Assembly (NCBI GenBank): GCA_015143735.1
Contig: VKHC01000077.1
Span: 7,120-20,633, forward strand
Source: Synura sp. LO234KE
Taxonomy: Eukaryota; Sar; Synurophyceae; Synurales; Mallomonadaceae
Direction: 5' to 3'
DNA: 13,514 nt
Both the position numbers and the translations under genes were made by a program. Positions 1 to 9,230 of the stretch are shown here, piece after piece (position 1 is the first letter of the stretch; the number at the start of each line of letters is the position of its first letter). The notes under the pieces were generated by a model that made no database searches, was not told the DNA's origin, and saw nothing but the letters and a program-made list of their open reading frames with translations.

Positions 1-328
1 GATGAATGGATAAGCGACAGCAGTAGTGATCGTGATTGTAAAGTACTTCTGATGCAAAGGAACACAATGTCCAGGTCTACTGAGTGCTTGTCGCCTCCCT
101 CAGGACTAGTTATCTCCTTTCAATTAATATCAATACTCTTTACGAGGACAATAACCAAGAATGTCGAGAAGCTCTATATCTGCAAATTGCATCACTTCGC
201 TCTATATCATGTGTTTTTCAATCAATATATTTGCCATTCTTCGCCGACATAGAGCGTCTTCAAAAAAACAGTTCACCCTTCACGAAAGTATTCAATTAAC
301 TGTCACGTGTTGTTCCTGACCTACTCAC
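1..328. other. Start of third P5CR intron or 3' flank; no coding exon found
   Basis: On the minus strand this follows the exon-3 donor at 328-323. The expected next exon should open with the rest of a Cys codon and then a Ser-Pro-Gly-Gly-Thr-Thr run. No in-phase acceptor followed by such a run is present. The second intron is 342 bp, so an intron running off the window is the simplest reading. Short open frames on the plus strand here show no family resemblance. Confidence 0.6.
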
Positions 329-1440
329 ACACCTGATCTTTGAGAACTCCTGGGTGCAGTCCAGATTGCAGACACATTGTTGCCGCCCCTTTAACGGTCT
401 GAGCAGCCAATTGCAGCGCGATTGGACGAGGCAAGCCTGCGCGGACCCCTCCATCTGCAAGTGCCTCGATAAAGAGAAACACGTCTGATTGCAGGCATAC
501 GCGGGAAGAAAGGGTGAGCAATAAAATGAGTAAACATGTAGCGGGTGTATTTTGCTTTGCAGTTTTTAATATGCTATCTGTTTCAAGTGAATGCATGGAG
601 ATATCGTACGCCAACTCACTTCAATGAATTGGAACGCGATTGGGTAAGAAATAAAGGGTAATCAGAGAAAAGATATATCCCTACAGATAAATATACTGAC
701 ATGTGTATTAAATAAGCAAATTTCAAGTAAGTGAAGAAATTGTGAAACGTTGATGTTCGTCAGCAATGAGAAAAGGTTTTGAAACGGTGATGTTCGTCAG
801 CAATGAGAAAGGTACTTTTCCCTTACATGCTGGTCCTGATCCGCTCAATCCGGTAACAGCGTCCATTAAGTATTCAGGTACTTCATTTACTGTTCCTACG
901 GCCCCAAATATTTTAGAGCAGTAATCTTTATCTTCACTGGAAGATCTAGTTGATGCGGCGAAAGCAGCGGCTGATTCTCCGACTGTACAAGGAGTATTTG
1001 GCATCACTCGAATAATGCTTTTTGTATTTAAAGGCAAGAAATTCTCTAAAGCAGATAAAGTCACACCAGCTGCAATCGATATAAAAGATTTAGAAGAAAA
1101 TTCGTGAGGACTGATTCCTTCTGATAACTCGGATAAAGCAACTTTCACAATATCAGGTTTCGTGGCTACAATAATGATGTCAGAATTTTGTACAACTTCC
1201 TTGTTATCAGCAGTCGAGCGGATGCCAATGGCACTTAGTCTCTCTCTGTATCGGATTGGATTGTTTAATTCAAAGTTATAAATGCAACTTTCGGACTCTT
1301 AATAGCTCTCACCTCGTAGCTTGAGCGGGGTCTGACGCTATAAGCTTTTCAGATGTCAGTAATCCAGCTCTTAGAATTCCTTCGATAAGAGCAGATGCCA
1401 TCACCCCGCCTCCGATAAATCCTAGTCGCTTCATTTCCAT
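329..1440 (-). CDS. P5CR: Pyrroline-5-carboxylate reductase, three exons, C-terminus missing
   Basis: Catalyses NAD(P)H-dependent reduction of pyrroline-5-carboxylate to proline. The exons I infer, in transcription order, are 1440-1313, 1245-827 and 484-329. Introns are 67 and 342 bp with GT...AG ends, and codons are completed across both joins: Arg43 (AG+A) and Tyr183 (T+AC, restoring GPAY). The start is ATG at 1440, because an in-frame TGA lies just upstream; Met3 is an alternative. Visible in the 234 complete residues: N-terminal Rossmann motif [11 protein letters not shown] (residues 7-17), ATKP (70-73), RVMPNTP (122-128), GLSGSGPAY (175-183) and the helical [14 protein letters not shown] segment of the C-terminal dimerisation domain. 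No targeting leader is seen, so the enzyme is probably cytosolic. Family members run to about 270 residues. The window stops at a donor (T|GTGAGT) just before the conserved PGGTT signature, so a last exon of about 35 codons must lie left of the window or be lost. Family assignment is near certain; only the 3' end is open. Confidence 0.94.
743..813. repeat. Tandem duplication, period 37 bp, inside P5CR intron 2
   Basis: Two copies of a unit running from TGAAACG to GAGAAAAGGT lie at 743-777 and 780-813. They differ by one substitution (T750 versus G787) and one base in an A-run. In transcript direction the array starts about 14 bases after the intron-2 donor, so it leaves the coding sequence untouched. 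The high identity points to a recent duplication. Confidence 0.9.
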
Positions 1441-1555
1441 TTGAAAATAAAATCTTCAATTCAATTTCAGCAACGTCGCTGGCGCAACGTAGTCGGAATT
1501 TCTAGAATTGCTTGATATCAAGTCTGACATAAAATCAGAAACGAGAAAAAAACTG
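1441..1555. promoter_or_regulatory. Likely bidirectional promoter and 5' leaders, P5CR / SOUL gene
   Basis: Only 115 bp separate the two divergent start codons, so both promoters and both 5' untranslated regions must share this stretch or overlap the neighbouring gene. No clear TATA box is visible. Bases 1461-1470 (TTCAATTTCAG-like) resemble an intron acceptor on the plus strand, so an intron in the SOUL leader is possible but unsupported. The bases before ATG 1556 are A-rich, a favourable start context. Confidence 0.55.
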
Positions 1556-2834
1556 ATGAATACGCTGGGTATAGTTGTCGTTCTATTCTTGTCGATAAGT
1601 ACCGTCGCCGGATTTACATCCTTATTCCCTAAGTTTAAATACGCTTCGAGCATATTTGCCAGCACGACTGTTGTCGATGTAGAAAAGTCCTGGCAGGAAG
1701 ATTTGGACATCATTCTTAATGTGGATACTCCCTGCGAAACAAGAAATGAGAAACTTTCAGAGATACTGAAGAAAGCAGACAGCATCGTAAGTGATGTTCG
1801 TGAAGCTGTTCAGGAGAGAAATGTGACCAAACTAGCCCCGACTAATCTAGGTGACCTATATATTGTAAATTAATCTAGACTTTGCATGTCTTACCCAAAA
1901 CCGACTTTTAGGATATGGTAAAGCTGTTGAGGGTCTGAAAGCATTTAGGAGGCAAATTGTGACAGATTTGATTCCTGATTTACTTGTGAATGAGGCTCCG
2001 AAGCTCATTCAGGAAACCCCGAAGCTTTTCAACGAACTATTAACAAACGCACCGGAAAAGCTATCAAAAGCCGTCACTAGAGGAAAGAAGCTTGTTGAAT
2101 CCGCTACAGAGCTTTCTCGTGATCCGAGCCTGCTGCAATCCACCATCGATGACGCCAGAAGAGAAGCGCGAAATGTTTTCAAAAGTATTCCGGAGGGACT
2201 CAACACGCCGAAATACAGCGTATTGAAGAAAACAGACGTGTACGAAATCAGAGCATACTCGGGTTACTCTGTCGCTAGTACAGATTTGAAATTGGAATCC
2301 GAGCAATCTAGTTTCAGTCCTATCGTAACGGCGAAAGGATTCAACACGTTGGCTGATTACATCTTCGGAAACAACAACGAGAATTCTAAAGCTGAAGTCC
2401 TTTCAATGACCACTCCTGTCATTATCACAAGCAATACAATGGAATTCGTGTTGCCGTACGACAAGACCGCTTCCAATGCTCCAGTCCCGTCCTCTGACTC
2501 AGGAATATCCTTGAAAGATATCCCAACAGAATACGTGGCAACGCTGGAATTCACAGGTATCGCAACCGATGGCGAAGTCACTCGACAGAGAGCGCTGCTC
2601 GAAGACGCGTTGCTTGCGGATGGAATCGTGTACGACAACCTGTCCTTCAAAGTGCTGCAGTACAACCCGCCGCAAACTCTCCCGTGGCTCCGTCGCAACG
2701 AGGTGTTGCTCGGCATCTCCCTCCCCGCAGACCTGACCCCTCCTCCCGCCACAGACTCCGCAGGGGAGGAAAGTGTCCCCGAGGGGGGGCCGGACGCGAG
2801 CACCTACTCGTCTGCTCCAGAGGCGGGGGATTGA
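1556..2834 (+). CDS. SOUL-family heme-binding protein, two exons, plastid-type leader
   Basis: SOUL/HBP proteins bind heme or other tetrapyrroles; several plant members are plastid-located. I infer exons 1556-1850 and 1912-2834 around a 61-bp intron (GTGACC...TTTTAG). Gly99 is completed across the join, giving 405 residues. ATG 1556 is the first ATG after the in-frame TAG at 1490. Residues 1-19 form a hydrophobic signal peptide. From Phe20 to Val40 there is a Ser/Thr-rich segment with Lys and no acidic residue, as in bipartite plastid leaders. Residues 41-195 are charged and helical with Pro-spaced repeats. The SOUL domain spans about 196-368: TPKYSVLKKTDVYEIRAY at its start, GFNTLADYIFG, the hallmark MTTPV (264-268), a later DIPTEYVATLEFTGIAT, and RRNEVLLGI at its end. 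The tail (369-405) is rich in Pro, Ser, Ala and Gly. It is divergent with P5CR. The family is confident; plastid location is inferred, and plain secretion is the alternative. Confidence 0.93.
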
Positions 2835-4179
2835 AATGAATCACGTCCTCCCCATGTCAATTCCCTCATTCGCCGCTCTTCTGTGTACGCAAATACACTC
2901 TGTCAGCTCTAATCCTTTCCTACAACTCCTTGACTCATTGGAACAACAGCCTCGCGATGAGATTGTATGTATTGATTTCTAAAAGGTTGGACTAAAGGAT
3001 AACCTCATTTCTTTCTCTCTGTCTGAGTCTCTTTAACGACATCAATACGCGCGCGCACTAATATTGGGATTGATGAGATGCTAATAATTAATATAAGATA
3101 TCTGGAGCGCGCGAAGCAGCCATCGCTAATTTCGACACCATGCAGAAGTAATTGAACGATTCTGACCTTCAGGGGGAACGTTAGATTTATTGGTTTTTCC
3201 TTGTTGTAGACAGAGTTTCCGTAAGCAGAATATTAATCTTCATGGAGAGGTAGGAGTATACTACGAGCTTAAAAAGTATTTGGTTCGAACGCCTAGTAGG
3301 TAGATACAAGAAGCAAGAAAGCGCGCCGCTAGTGTAGTTTGTTTGTCAAAATGATCTAGTTCGGCAGCACAAAAGCGCCCGAAGTTCTGGACTTGTCTTC
3401 CTCCTGTAAGAATGTAAACAAACTGGGTTAGTAATTAGTTCAAGAATAGAGAAGTCTGTGATAACCCTCGTGCTGCCTGATAAAGTTAAAGAATAATTCG
3501 GCTAGCACCTCCTGCTCACCACATTGTCCAACAAGAGGCAACATCGCGGGATCCAACATGCGTGTCATTAAATCCTTGTTAAATAAGCTGACCCACAACC
3601 TAGCAATATGACTTTGGCTCGCCAGACCCAGCCCCATCGAGAGGAACTCCACGTTTACCATCATATAATGCATGGTGACCGCGATGGTGTTCACTAACCA
3701 TGATTTTCAAGCCCTGCTTAACGCGGCTCCTTATCTTCATGGCACCTCCCTAAAGCAGAGGGGGGAAGACATCCTTTATTGCATCTATGACATCCTCAAA
3801 CCGCGGCATCCAGACGATCTAAACACCCCAGCTTCACTCGGAGACCGTTCAGATGTACTGGAATCTCAGCCACCCCCCACTCCCCTATGATCCTCGTCGG
3901 GACAGGGTAACAGCGGAACATTCCAGACACCTCCGACCTCTGACCAAGTAAAGACTATAATCTACTCTAGGAATAGCCACACTTCTTGTCCATGAGGCCT
4001 ACAATACAATCATATTCAGAGCTGGCCCTATGACGTCGTGAATGGGACCAATAACTGCGTCGGCACCATGTGGACGAAAAAAAACTCTCCCGCGGCGTGG
4101 AAATGGAAATTGCTGCTAGTTTCGATTCGCAAGGGTACCTTACAGAAAATTCTTGTTGTTTGAACCATTATGCTAATGG
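2835..4179. other. No gene recognised; 3' flank and possible gag-side transposon debris
   Basis: The first 150 bases are probably the 3' untranslated region of the SOUL gene. A CG-alternating tract lies near 3047-3058. Two open frames (84 codons on minus, 3440-3694; 72 codons on plus, 3672-3890) resemble nothing I know. Bases 4029-4073 on plus read YDVVNGTNN..., faintly like the segment after the retroelement protease. If real, that would place a decayed gag-protease part here, upstream of the pol relic. No long terminal repeat was found by eye. Confidence 0.35.
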
Positions 4180-6885
4180 TTGGATTACATAAAATGTGAA
4201 CATGTTGTCCAACAGGTTACCAATTCCCTCCAGAAGCATGAGATACTATTCCTGAATCAAACGAAGCACAGACACTATAAAGTACAAACTCATCAAAACG
4301 TTGGGAACGTTGAATGGGTGTTTGGTATGTCAAGATGGCTTTTATCTAAGTCTCCAAGCCCCGTATACTTTCATGTTACGAAGCTCTTATGGTGTTCCCC
4401 TGGAGATAGCGACGAGTCCAGGCAATTCTACCTCACTGTCCTTGACGAAGCAAAAGATTCGAAGTCACCCTCCATGCTATCTCCATTGAGAAAGCTTCTG
4501 CTCGAGCTACCAGCGCTGCTATATCAAAAATGCATCTATAATCTCGCGACTATGTGGGCGCCCGCTCTATCTGGTCACTCAAGGACTGTAAATATATTGG
4601 TTGACTGTTCGCTCCGAAACTTTGCAGTCGAAGCAAGAATCTTCTATCCTCGCAATGAAAACATATATTAACCTGAAACGGTTGTGGGCCGGGCTAACAA
4701 AATATATCTTCGTCTTTGTGCATCATTGCAAATGATCCTGCCTCAATCGTGACACGCATCCTGCATTCGGGAGACCTGTAGACCCTTGGCGCGTTGGTTG
4801 GCGTATGCTCTTGCACGTTGAGGATACCGCTTGTTCCGCAATGTTCCTCTCGCAGCCATCACTTTGAAGGTTACCTGTCCAGGGTTTTAGATCTCCAGTT
4901 CGATTTTCTTTCGATGGAAGAAAACGCGTGTCAGACCAAGCAGTTACCTCTTCCTGAATTTCAAGTATTTTCTCCCCTCCTTCACTCCCCTCTGGGCTCG
5001 CCACTTCTTGGATGTACTTGAACTCCCTCCAATATCAAGTGGTTGCATGCTTTTCACCACTCCTACTACAAAGACCTCGTGCTATGGGACTCTTCACGAG
5101 CGTGTTGGGCCAGCAGAGCTCAATGATCCACGCATGCTCAATCTACCCTAAACACTTCGTGCGTCGCTAGACACTACTTCCAGGGCAAGGGTGACATTTT
5201 AAACTCACTAGATATCAGGCGGACTTCGAGCATATCAAGGAAATCTTAATTTTCGATACAATTATGACCTCCTGGGGACATGCGCTGACGGTTTGAACTG
5301 CATTTGGACTCTCTCATTGGTAGCGGCCCAGGTCACTCATAATTCGTCACCCTTCTGAAGTCAAGGTTTGCATGGGGTCCATCGTAACGTACAATTGGTT
5401 CCCAGTGCAACAATTGCTTGTGAACTTGTGCCGCCGAGGGCAGCGCCCGTTACTCTGCTTATTTCCACTGGAAACGCCACAGTGGTTGCTGCTTACACGG
5501 CGGTAATCTCCTCCCTCGCCAGTCTTCCCAGTATTTTGTAAAAATCTCCCTACCTTTCCCCTCTTATATCGGAATGATGGCGCCAATCCCGTGGATTGCC
5601 TCCCTTCCACCCAGGCGATGATTCGTGCGATCCGGGACCACGCCACGGAAGAGGAGACACCAGATTGTCCGTAAATATCCCCGACGTCGCTAGTCCGATC
5701 CAGTGGTCTCCCCGGTGTCCCACTCTAGCGAAGTCTCGGACTAGCTGCATGAACTGGTTCATACCATTCGTTGTCACCTAGGAGTACACACACGTTCTCA
5801 CCTGGCATCCTCAGGGTCACCCATAGACTTGTCGAGACGTAATTCTATTATGAAATGGGAGAGCTTCATACAGGCTCTCCGGCTGATAAAAGCTCAACGA
5901 GTCCCCGACCAATCAAGCCTCACCCTCAGAACACCCACGATGGGAAGACACCACCTCACAATAAACCTCCGAAGTTCTCAGCCTCCAGTCCCTACACAAA
6001 TGTTCGCGTAATCATCGAGATGCTCCTCTCAATGAGCGCCACTAGACAAAAGTACACTATCAGTGTGTAAGGGTGCACGCACGACTGAGAACAGAACGCA
6101 GCTTGTCAGATGAAAGTTGTTATGGTGCCTCAGAGAATACCTCTACACAATAACAATATCCCACCATCTTTTGTAGCCTCAGATACAGCACTTGTACAGT
6201 ATTCCCTCAACATTGATCTTGCGCGTTGCTGAAGCTAGTCCGTTCCCTAGACGGTCATCGGCCTTGTCGAGGTACCTGGAGCTCCGACCAACTAGAAAAT
6301 CTCTCCACACCGCACCTCCTCCCACGGACACAGAGGCGGAAATGTAATCAGTGCTTGCCAACTTCAGCAGACAGCTAGCACAATAAGCATGCAGAAGCAG
6401 CCAAAGTTCGTCGAAGCGGCAGAATTTTACATCCGCGGACCCCGCTCTTCTCCCGGATATTTCTTGCGCTAGTTCAAGCCTTCCCAACCCCGGCCTGACT
6501 CAGACCCCAAAATATTTAGCGGCGTTTGACTCGGGCATGTACCTGGGTTTGAAAGGAGCCACGACTCTACCCATCAGATTTTCAAATGACGTCAAGAGGT
6601 GCAAGACGAGGCAACCTGAGGCCTACCTTAAGAAGGGCATCTTTCTCGGGGCAACCTGAGGCCTACCTTAAGAAGGGCATCTTTCTCGGTCAACCGCAAC
6701 CTCATTTCCGACAGCCACTTTTTTACCAACGTCTCAGCTTCCAAGAGGCGTCAGGTTCCAAGCATGTTCATTCCGATGAAATGATCGATTCTTGGGACCC
6801 GCTTGTTGCGGATCTTAGGGCCGAAAACGGGGACTGGATTGGAGTTTCGAGGCCCACCAACAAAAAAGAACTCAGTGCGTTTTAA
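4180..6885 (+). pseudogene. Decayed Ty3/gypsy-type pol (RT, RNase H, integrase)
   Basis: No intact frame survives, but degraded pol blocks follow one another in the right order on one strand. RT: LQKHEILF (4228-4251), RTVNILVDCSLRN (4582-4620, DFRELN-type block), HFEGYLSRVL (4860-4889), TPSNIKWLHAF then YYKDLV (5022-5081). RNase H: FEHIKEIL (5225-5248) then DTIMT, FELHLDS (5292-5312, TDAS-type), LPTF then DGANPVDCLPS (5546-5608, ADALSR-type). Integrase: HRLVET, a stop, FYY (5822-5851), GKTPP (5942-5956), PTN-stop-KISP (6284-6307) with GNVISA (6338-6355), TPKYLAAFDSGMYL (6504-6545), and NGDWIGVSR ending at TAA 6883. All three frames are used, with many stops; the YxDD and integrase acidic residues are mostly gone. 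Spacing between blocks is close to that of the family. Each block alone is weak; the order and spacing carry the call. No LTR pair was identified. Confidence 0.66.
6610..6689. repeat. Exact 40-bp tandem duplication
   Basis: The unit beginning GGCAACCTGAGGCCTACCTT and ending TTTCTCGG occurs twice back to back (6610-6649, 6650-6689) with no difference. Forty is not a multiple of three, so it shifts any reading frame crossing it. It lies in the C-terminal integrase part of the pol relic and must be far younger than the decay around it. Confidence 0.97.
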
Positions 6886-8675
6886 CTCGCCCTCCAGTGG
6901 ACACTTGTCTCGTAAATACCCTGCTGCTCTGAACGTTGGCGCATCAACCTCTTGACTGACAAACAAACCGCCAAAATGCGCTGTAATATTACAGAACTTA
7001 TGCGTCAATTTTGCCGTGGTATGTTCTTGTTCCAATCAAGCGCGTGTTGCAGCATCACCAGCTGTATAGGATATTTTGAACTATTTTTTGTACTGTTATT
7101 CAACTACTGCGCTTTGCCTGCCCCTTATACTACTTCATGTATCGCTCGACTGCTCAGCGAACGGTGTATCACCATCAGGAGCTATCCGGAATCGACGGTC
7201 AATTTTGTAGGCAGCTGCGGCGATACTCTATTTGCTTTAGTTTCTTTATGCTGCACTTGGTTGCAATTCTACATTATTGTTTCACCTTCAAATCTATTCT
7301 AATAGTAAGATAGGCTGGGCAGTCTATACACGACCATTTGAGCAATTTTAATTTCATTAAGTATACGCGATCGGGGTGAAGCGCTGCATGTGACATGCCG
7401 TGTGTGTTGTCTTAACGTGACGTGGCATATGTGCGGGTCGAGGTGTATGAAAAACGTGTGGACAGCGTCTATCTAACGTGAACAAGACGAGCGTGTAGAA
7501 GGATAAGCTAGGAGTCGGGTTTATACGGCGGGTAAAGCACGGTGGGACATGCGGTGTTGGAGAGCTCGTCGGTAGGACTTAGAGACAGGTGATGAAGTGG
7601 TATGTTCAAGCGCAGGACACAGCAAGTTGAATCTCACAAGTAAGATGAGGTCGGCATAGGCTAGTTCCAGAGGGTCACGTCAAGAGCGTTTCCAAGCCTT
7701 GTTATGATCCTGACACTTCCTGAACGCCAACGAGCTATTATCAAGTATGATTGAGGTGTCTGTGAAGTTACCTGATTTGTTGGGGAGTTACTGAGCGAGT
7801 AACAACTGACGTCGCTGGTTGATGCATCCTGAAGGGCGTGGCAGATGAAGTGAGATTGGTAAGTTGGAGAGTAGATATGGTGAAAGGCAAGTTAGTTTTA
7901 ATAGTTTTGAACAGAAATCAGTGGTTAATGTATGATATGCAATCGGGAATTCAATTATCTCAAGGTCGCTTTACTGGGGTGAGATAGTAGTGTGGGCCAA
8001 GATCGAAGAACTTGACTATCTTCCGAAATAAGTCACATATTTCAGAAAAAGTAATTTAGAACCTCATATATATTGCGCCAAGAGATTGCATATCTGGAAG
8101 TGTTACTAAGTATGGAGCCATCTGGGAGAAGATCTGGCACTTGGCAACTTTGTTTGGCAAAAATTACCAATTTTGTTTTGTGAAGAGTGAAAGGTTGAAA
8201 AATTTTGGGGAATCACTTCTTGACCTATTCGAATTTCATAGCCCCAAGAGATTTTTTATATTTCTCTACTTGTGAAAATGCCGTTTCCGTTTGATTTCGC
8301 CGTTTAGAAATTCATGGGCTCTAAGTTGTCATACCTTGAAATTTTTGTGAAGGGGAGTTTACATCACTTTCTCTTGATCTGAAATACATTATTTTACCTG
8401 ATTTTGTCCAGAGCTTCGTGAGATATCTTGTTTTTAATTTTAAGTTGATACCTAGAAATTGTGTTAAACACCGAAACACAACGCTTAACACGTCTGCGTG
8501 TTCGCAGCGACACGTTTTGGACAAGGTTCGTTTGCTTAGTACGTAATTAATTTAGTTGATTATGGTTGAAATCTATCGTTAGTTAGGCACTGAGGCCCAA
8601 TATCTGTTGTTGACGACAAATTGCTGCACTTAGTTAACTGCACTTCGTTCGTTATAGGTATCTGAGAGAAGTTAG
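6886..8675. other. No gene recognised; possible 3' LTR remnant and G-rich block
   Basis: A 116-codon open frame (6952-7302, plus, TTG start) is Cys/Ser/Leu-rich and unrecognised. A 14-bp palindrome, CTGTAATATTACAG (6981-6994), sits about 100 bp after the end of the pol relic, where a 3' LTR would begin, but no partner repeat was seen. From about 7370 to 7880 the plus strand is strikingly G-rich and C-poor; in 7501-7560 I count 26 G and 8 C. From 7900 on it is AT-rich. No RNA gene is evident. Confidence 0.4.
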
Positions 8676-9209
8676 GGATCAGTGATCAGCGAGTTTAACT
8701 TGAGGCCAAACTCGATTTGTTACGTGCTAAAACCCTACGCTCAGCATATTTTCTATCCAGAACGTCTTGGGAGTGTGAGCTCGGCGCACGCGGGAATAAC
8801 CTATCTATCGGGTGGAGGAAGGCTCATATCAGTGCCAACCCCAGAAGCCTTAGGGAATGCAGAGTCAGACCTCCTTATAGCCAGAGGACGCTCTGGTTCC
8901 ACTTCCCTCCGATCGGACATCTCAATAGCTCCCAGTCCGCCGAAGTGAGGGATCAAGATCTTCCACCAGTCCGACCGGCATGACCACCAGGAGACCTCAA
9001 TGAGGTTGACCCCTCTGATCCCTCAGGGTGACGAGCTACACGCCTTCCTATATCGGTTAGCGGCACATACCGTAGTTATGTCCTCGGGCCCCCCAACCGG
9101 TTTGGTGGGGGAATATAGTTGGGGACTGAACTCGGATCTCCCTCTTTTACAGTTGTTTTACGGGGAATACCACCTAACACTAAAGTGCTTACGTAAACAG
9201 CCTTCGTAG
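8676..9209 (+). other. Open frame with one internal TGA, unrecognised
   Basis: After a TAG at 8673 one plus-strand frame stays open for 90 codons, meets TGA at 8946-8948, then continues for 86 codons to TAG 9207-9209. The stretch is more GC-rich than its surroundings. The translation shows no membrane segment, Cys-His pattern or family motif I know. The first likely start is GTG 8682; ATG 9000 could start the second half. It may be a gene broken by one stop, an exon pair, a decayed transposon gene, or chance. The final codons and stop overlap the left arm and loop of the hairpin at 9181-9230. Confidence 0.2.
8946..9025. repeat. Inverted repeat with inner palindrome
   Basis: TGAGGGATCA (8946-8955) is matched exactly in reverse by TGATCCCTCA (9016-9025). 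The 60-base interior contains CCTCAATGAGG (8995-9005), itself self-complementary around one base. The left arm includes the TGA that interrupts the 8676-9209 frame. Confidence 0.7.
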
Positions 9210-9230
9210 CTGTTTACGTAAGCGCTTTTA
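9181..9230. repeat. Strong hairpin, about 20-bp stem, 7-base loop
   Basis: Left arm 9181-9201 (ending GCTTACGTAAACAGC) pairs with right arm 9209-9230 (starting GCTGTTTACGTAAGC). The inner 15 pairs are perfect; the outer part has one G-T pair and a one-base bulge. The loop is 9202-9208. A T-rich run follows. It resembles a terminator or processing hairpin, but in a eukaryotic setting a fold-back insertion is equally possible. Confidence 0.85.

Noticed and set aside
62-105. Minus-strand reading with Ser-Pro-Glu-Gly-Gly, reminiscent of the P5CR signature
   Set aside because: The Gly-Gly is not followed by Thr-Thr, an extra Glu is present, and the preceding AG does not fit the phase of the exon-3 donor.
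1508-1555. In-frame extension of the SOUL gene upstream to TTG 1508
   Set aside because: No ATG occurs before 1556, the extension is charged and would bury the signal peptide, and TTG starts are not expected in nuclear genes.
1959-2834. SOUL gene starting at GTG 1959 as a single-exon bacterial-type gene
   Set aside because: A 61-bp GT-AG intron joins it in phase to the upstream 98-codon frame, and GTG is an internal Val codon (residue 115).
2009-2844. Several minus-strand open frames across the SOUL gene
   Set aside because: They are antisense shadows of the well-supported plus-strand coding sequence.
3282-3292. GGTTCGAACGC, similar to a tRNA T-loop / pol III box B
   Set aside because: The flanking bases do not form a T stem, and no matching A box, anticodon arm or acceptor stem could be laid out.
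3359-3371. GTTCGGCAGCACA, identical over 12 bases to the 5' part of U6 snRNA
   Set aside because: Agreement stops at once after these bases; the rest of U6 is absent, so it is a chance match or at most a tiny fragment.
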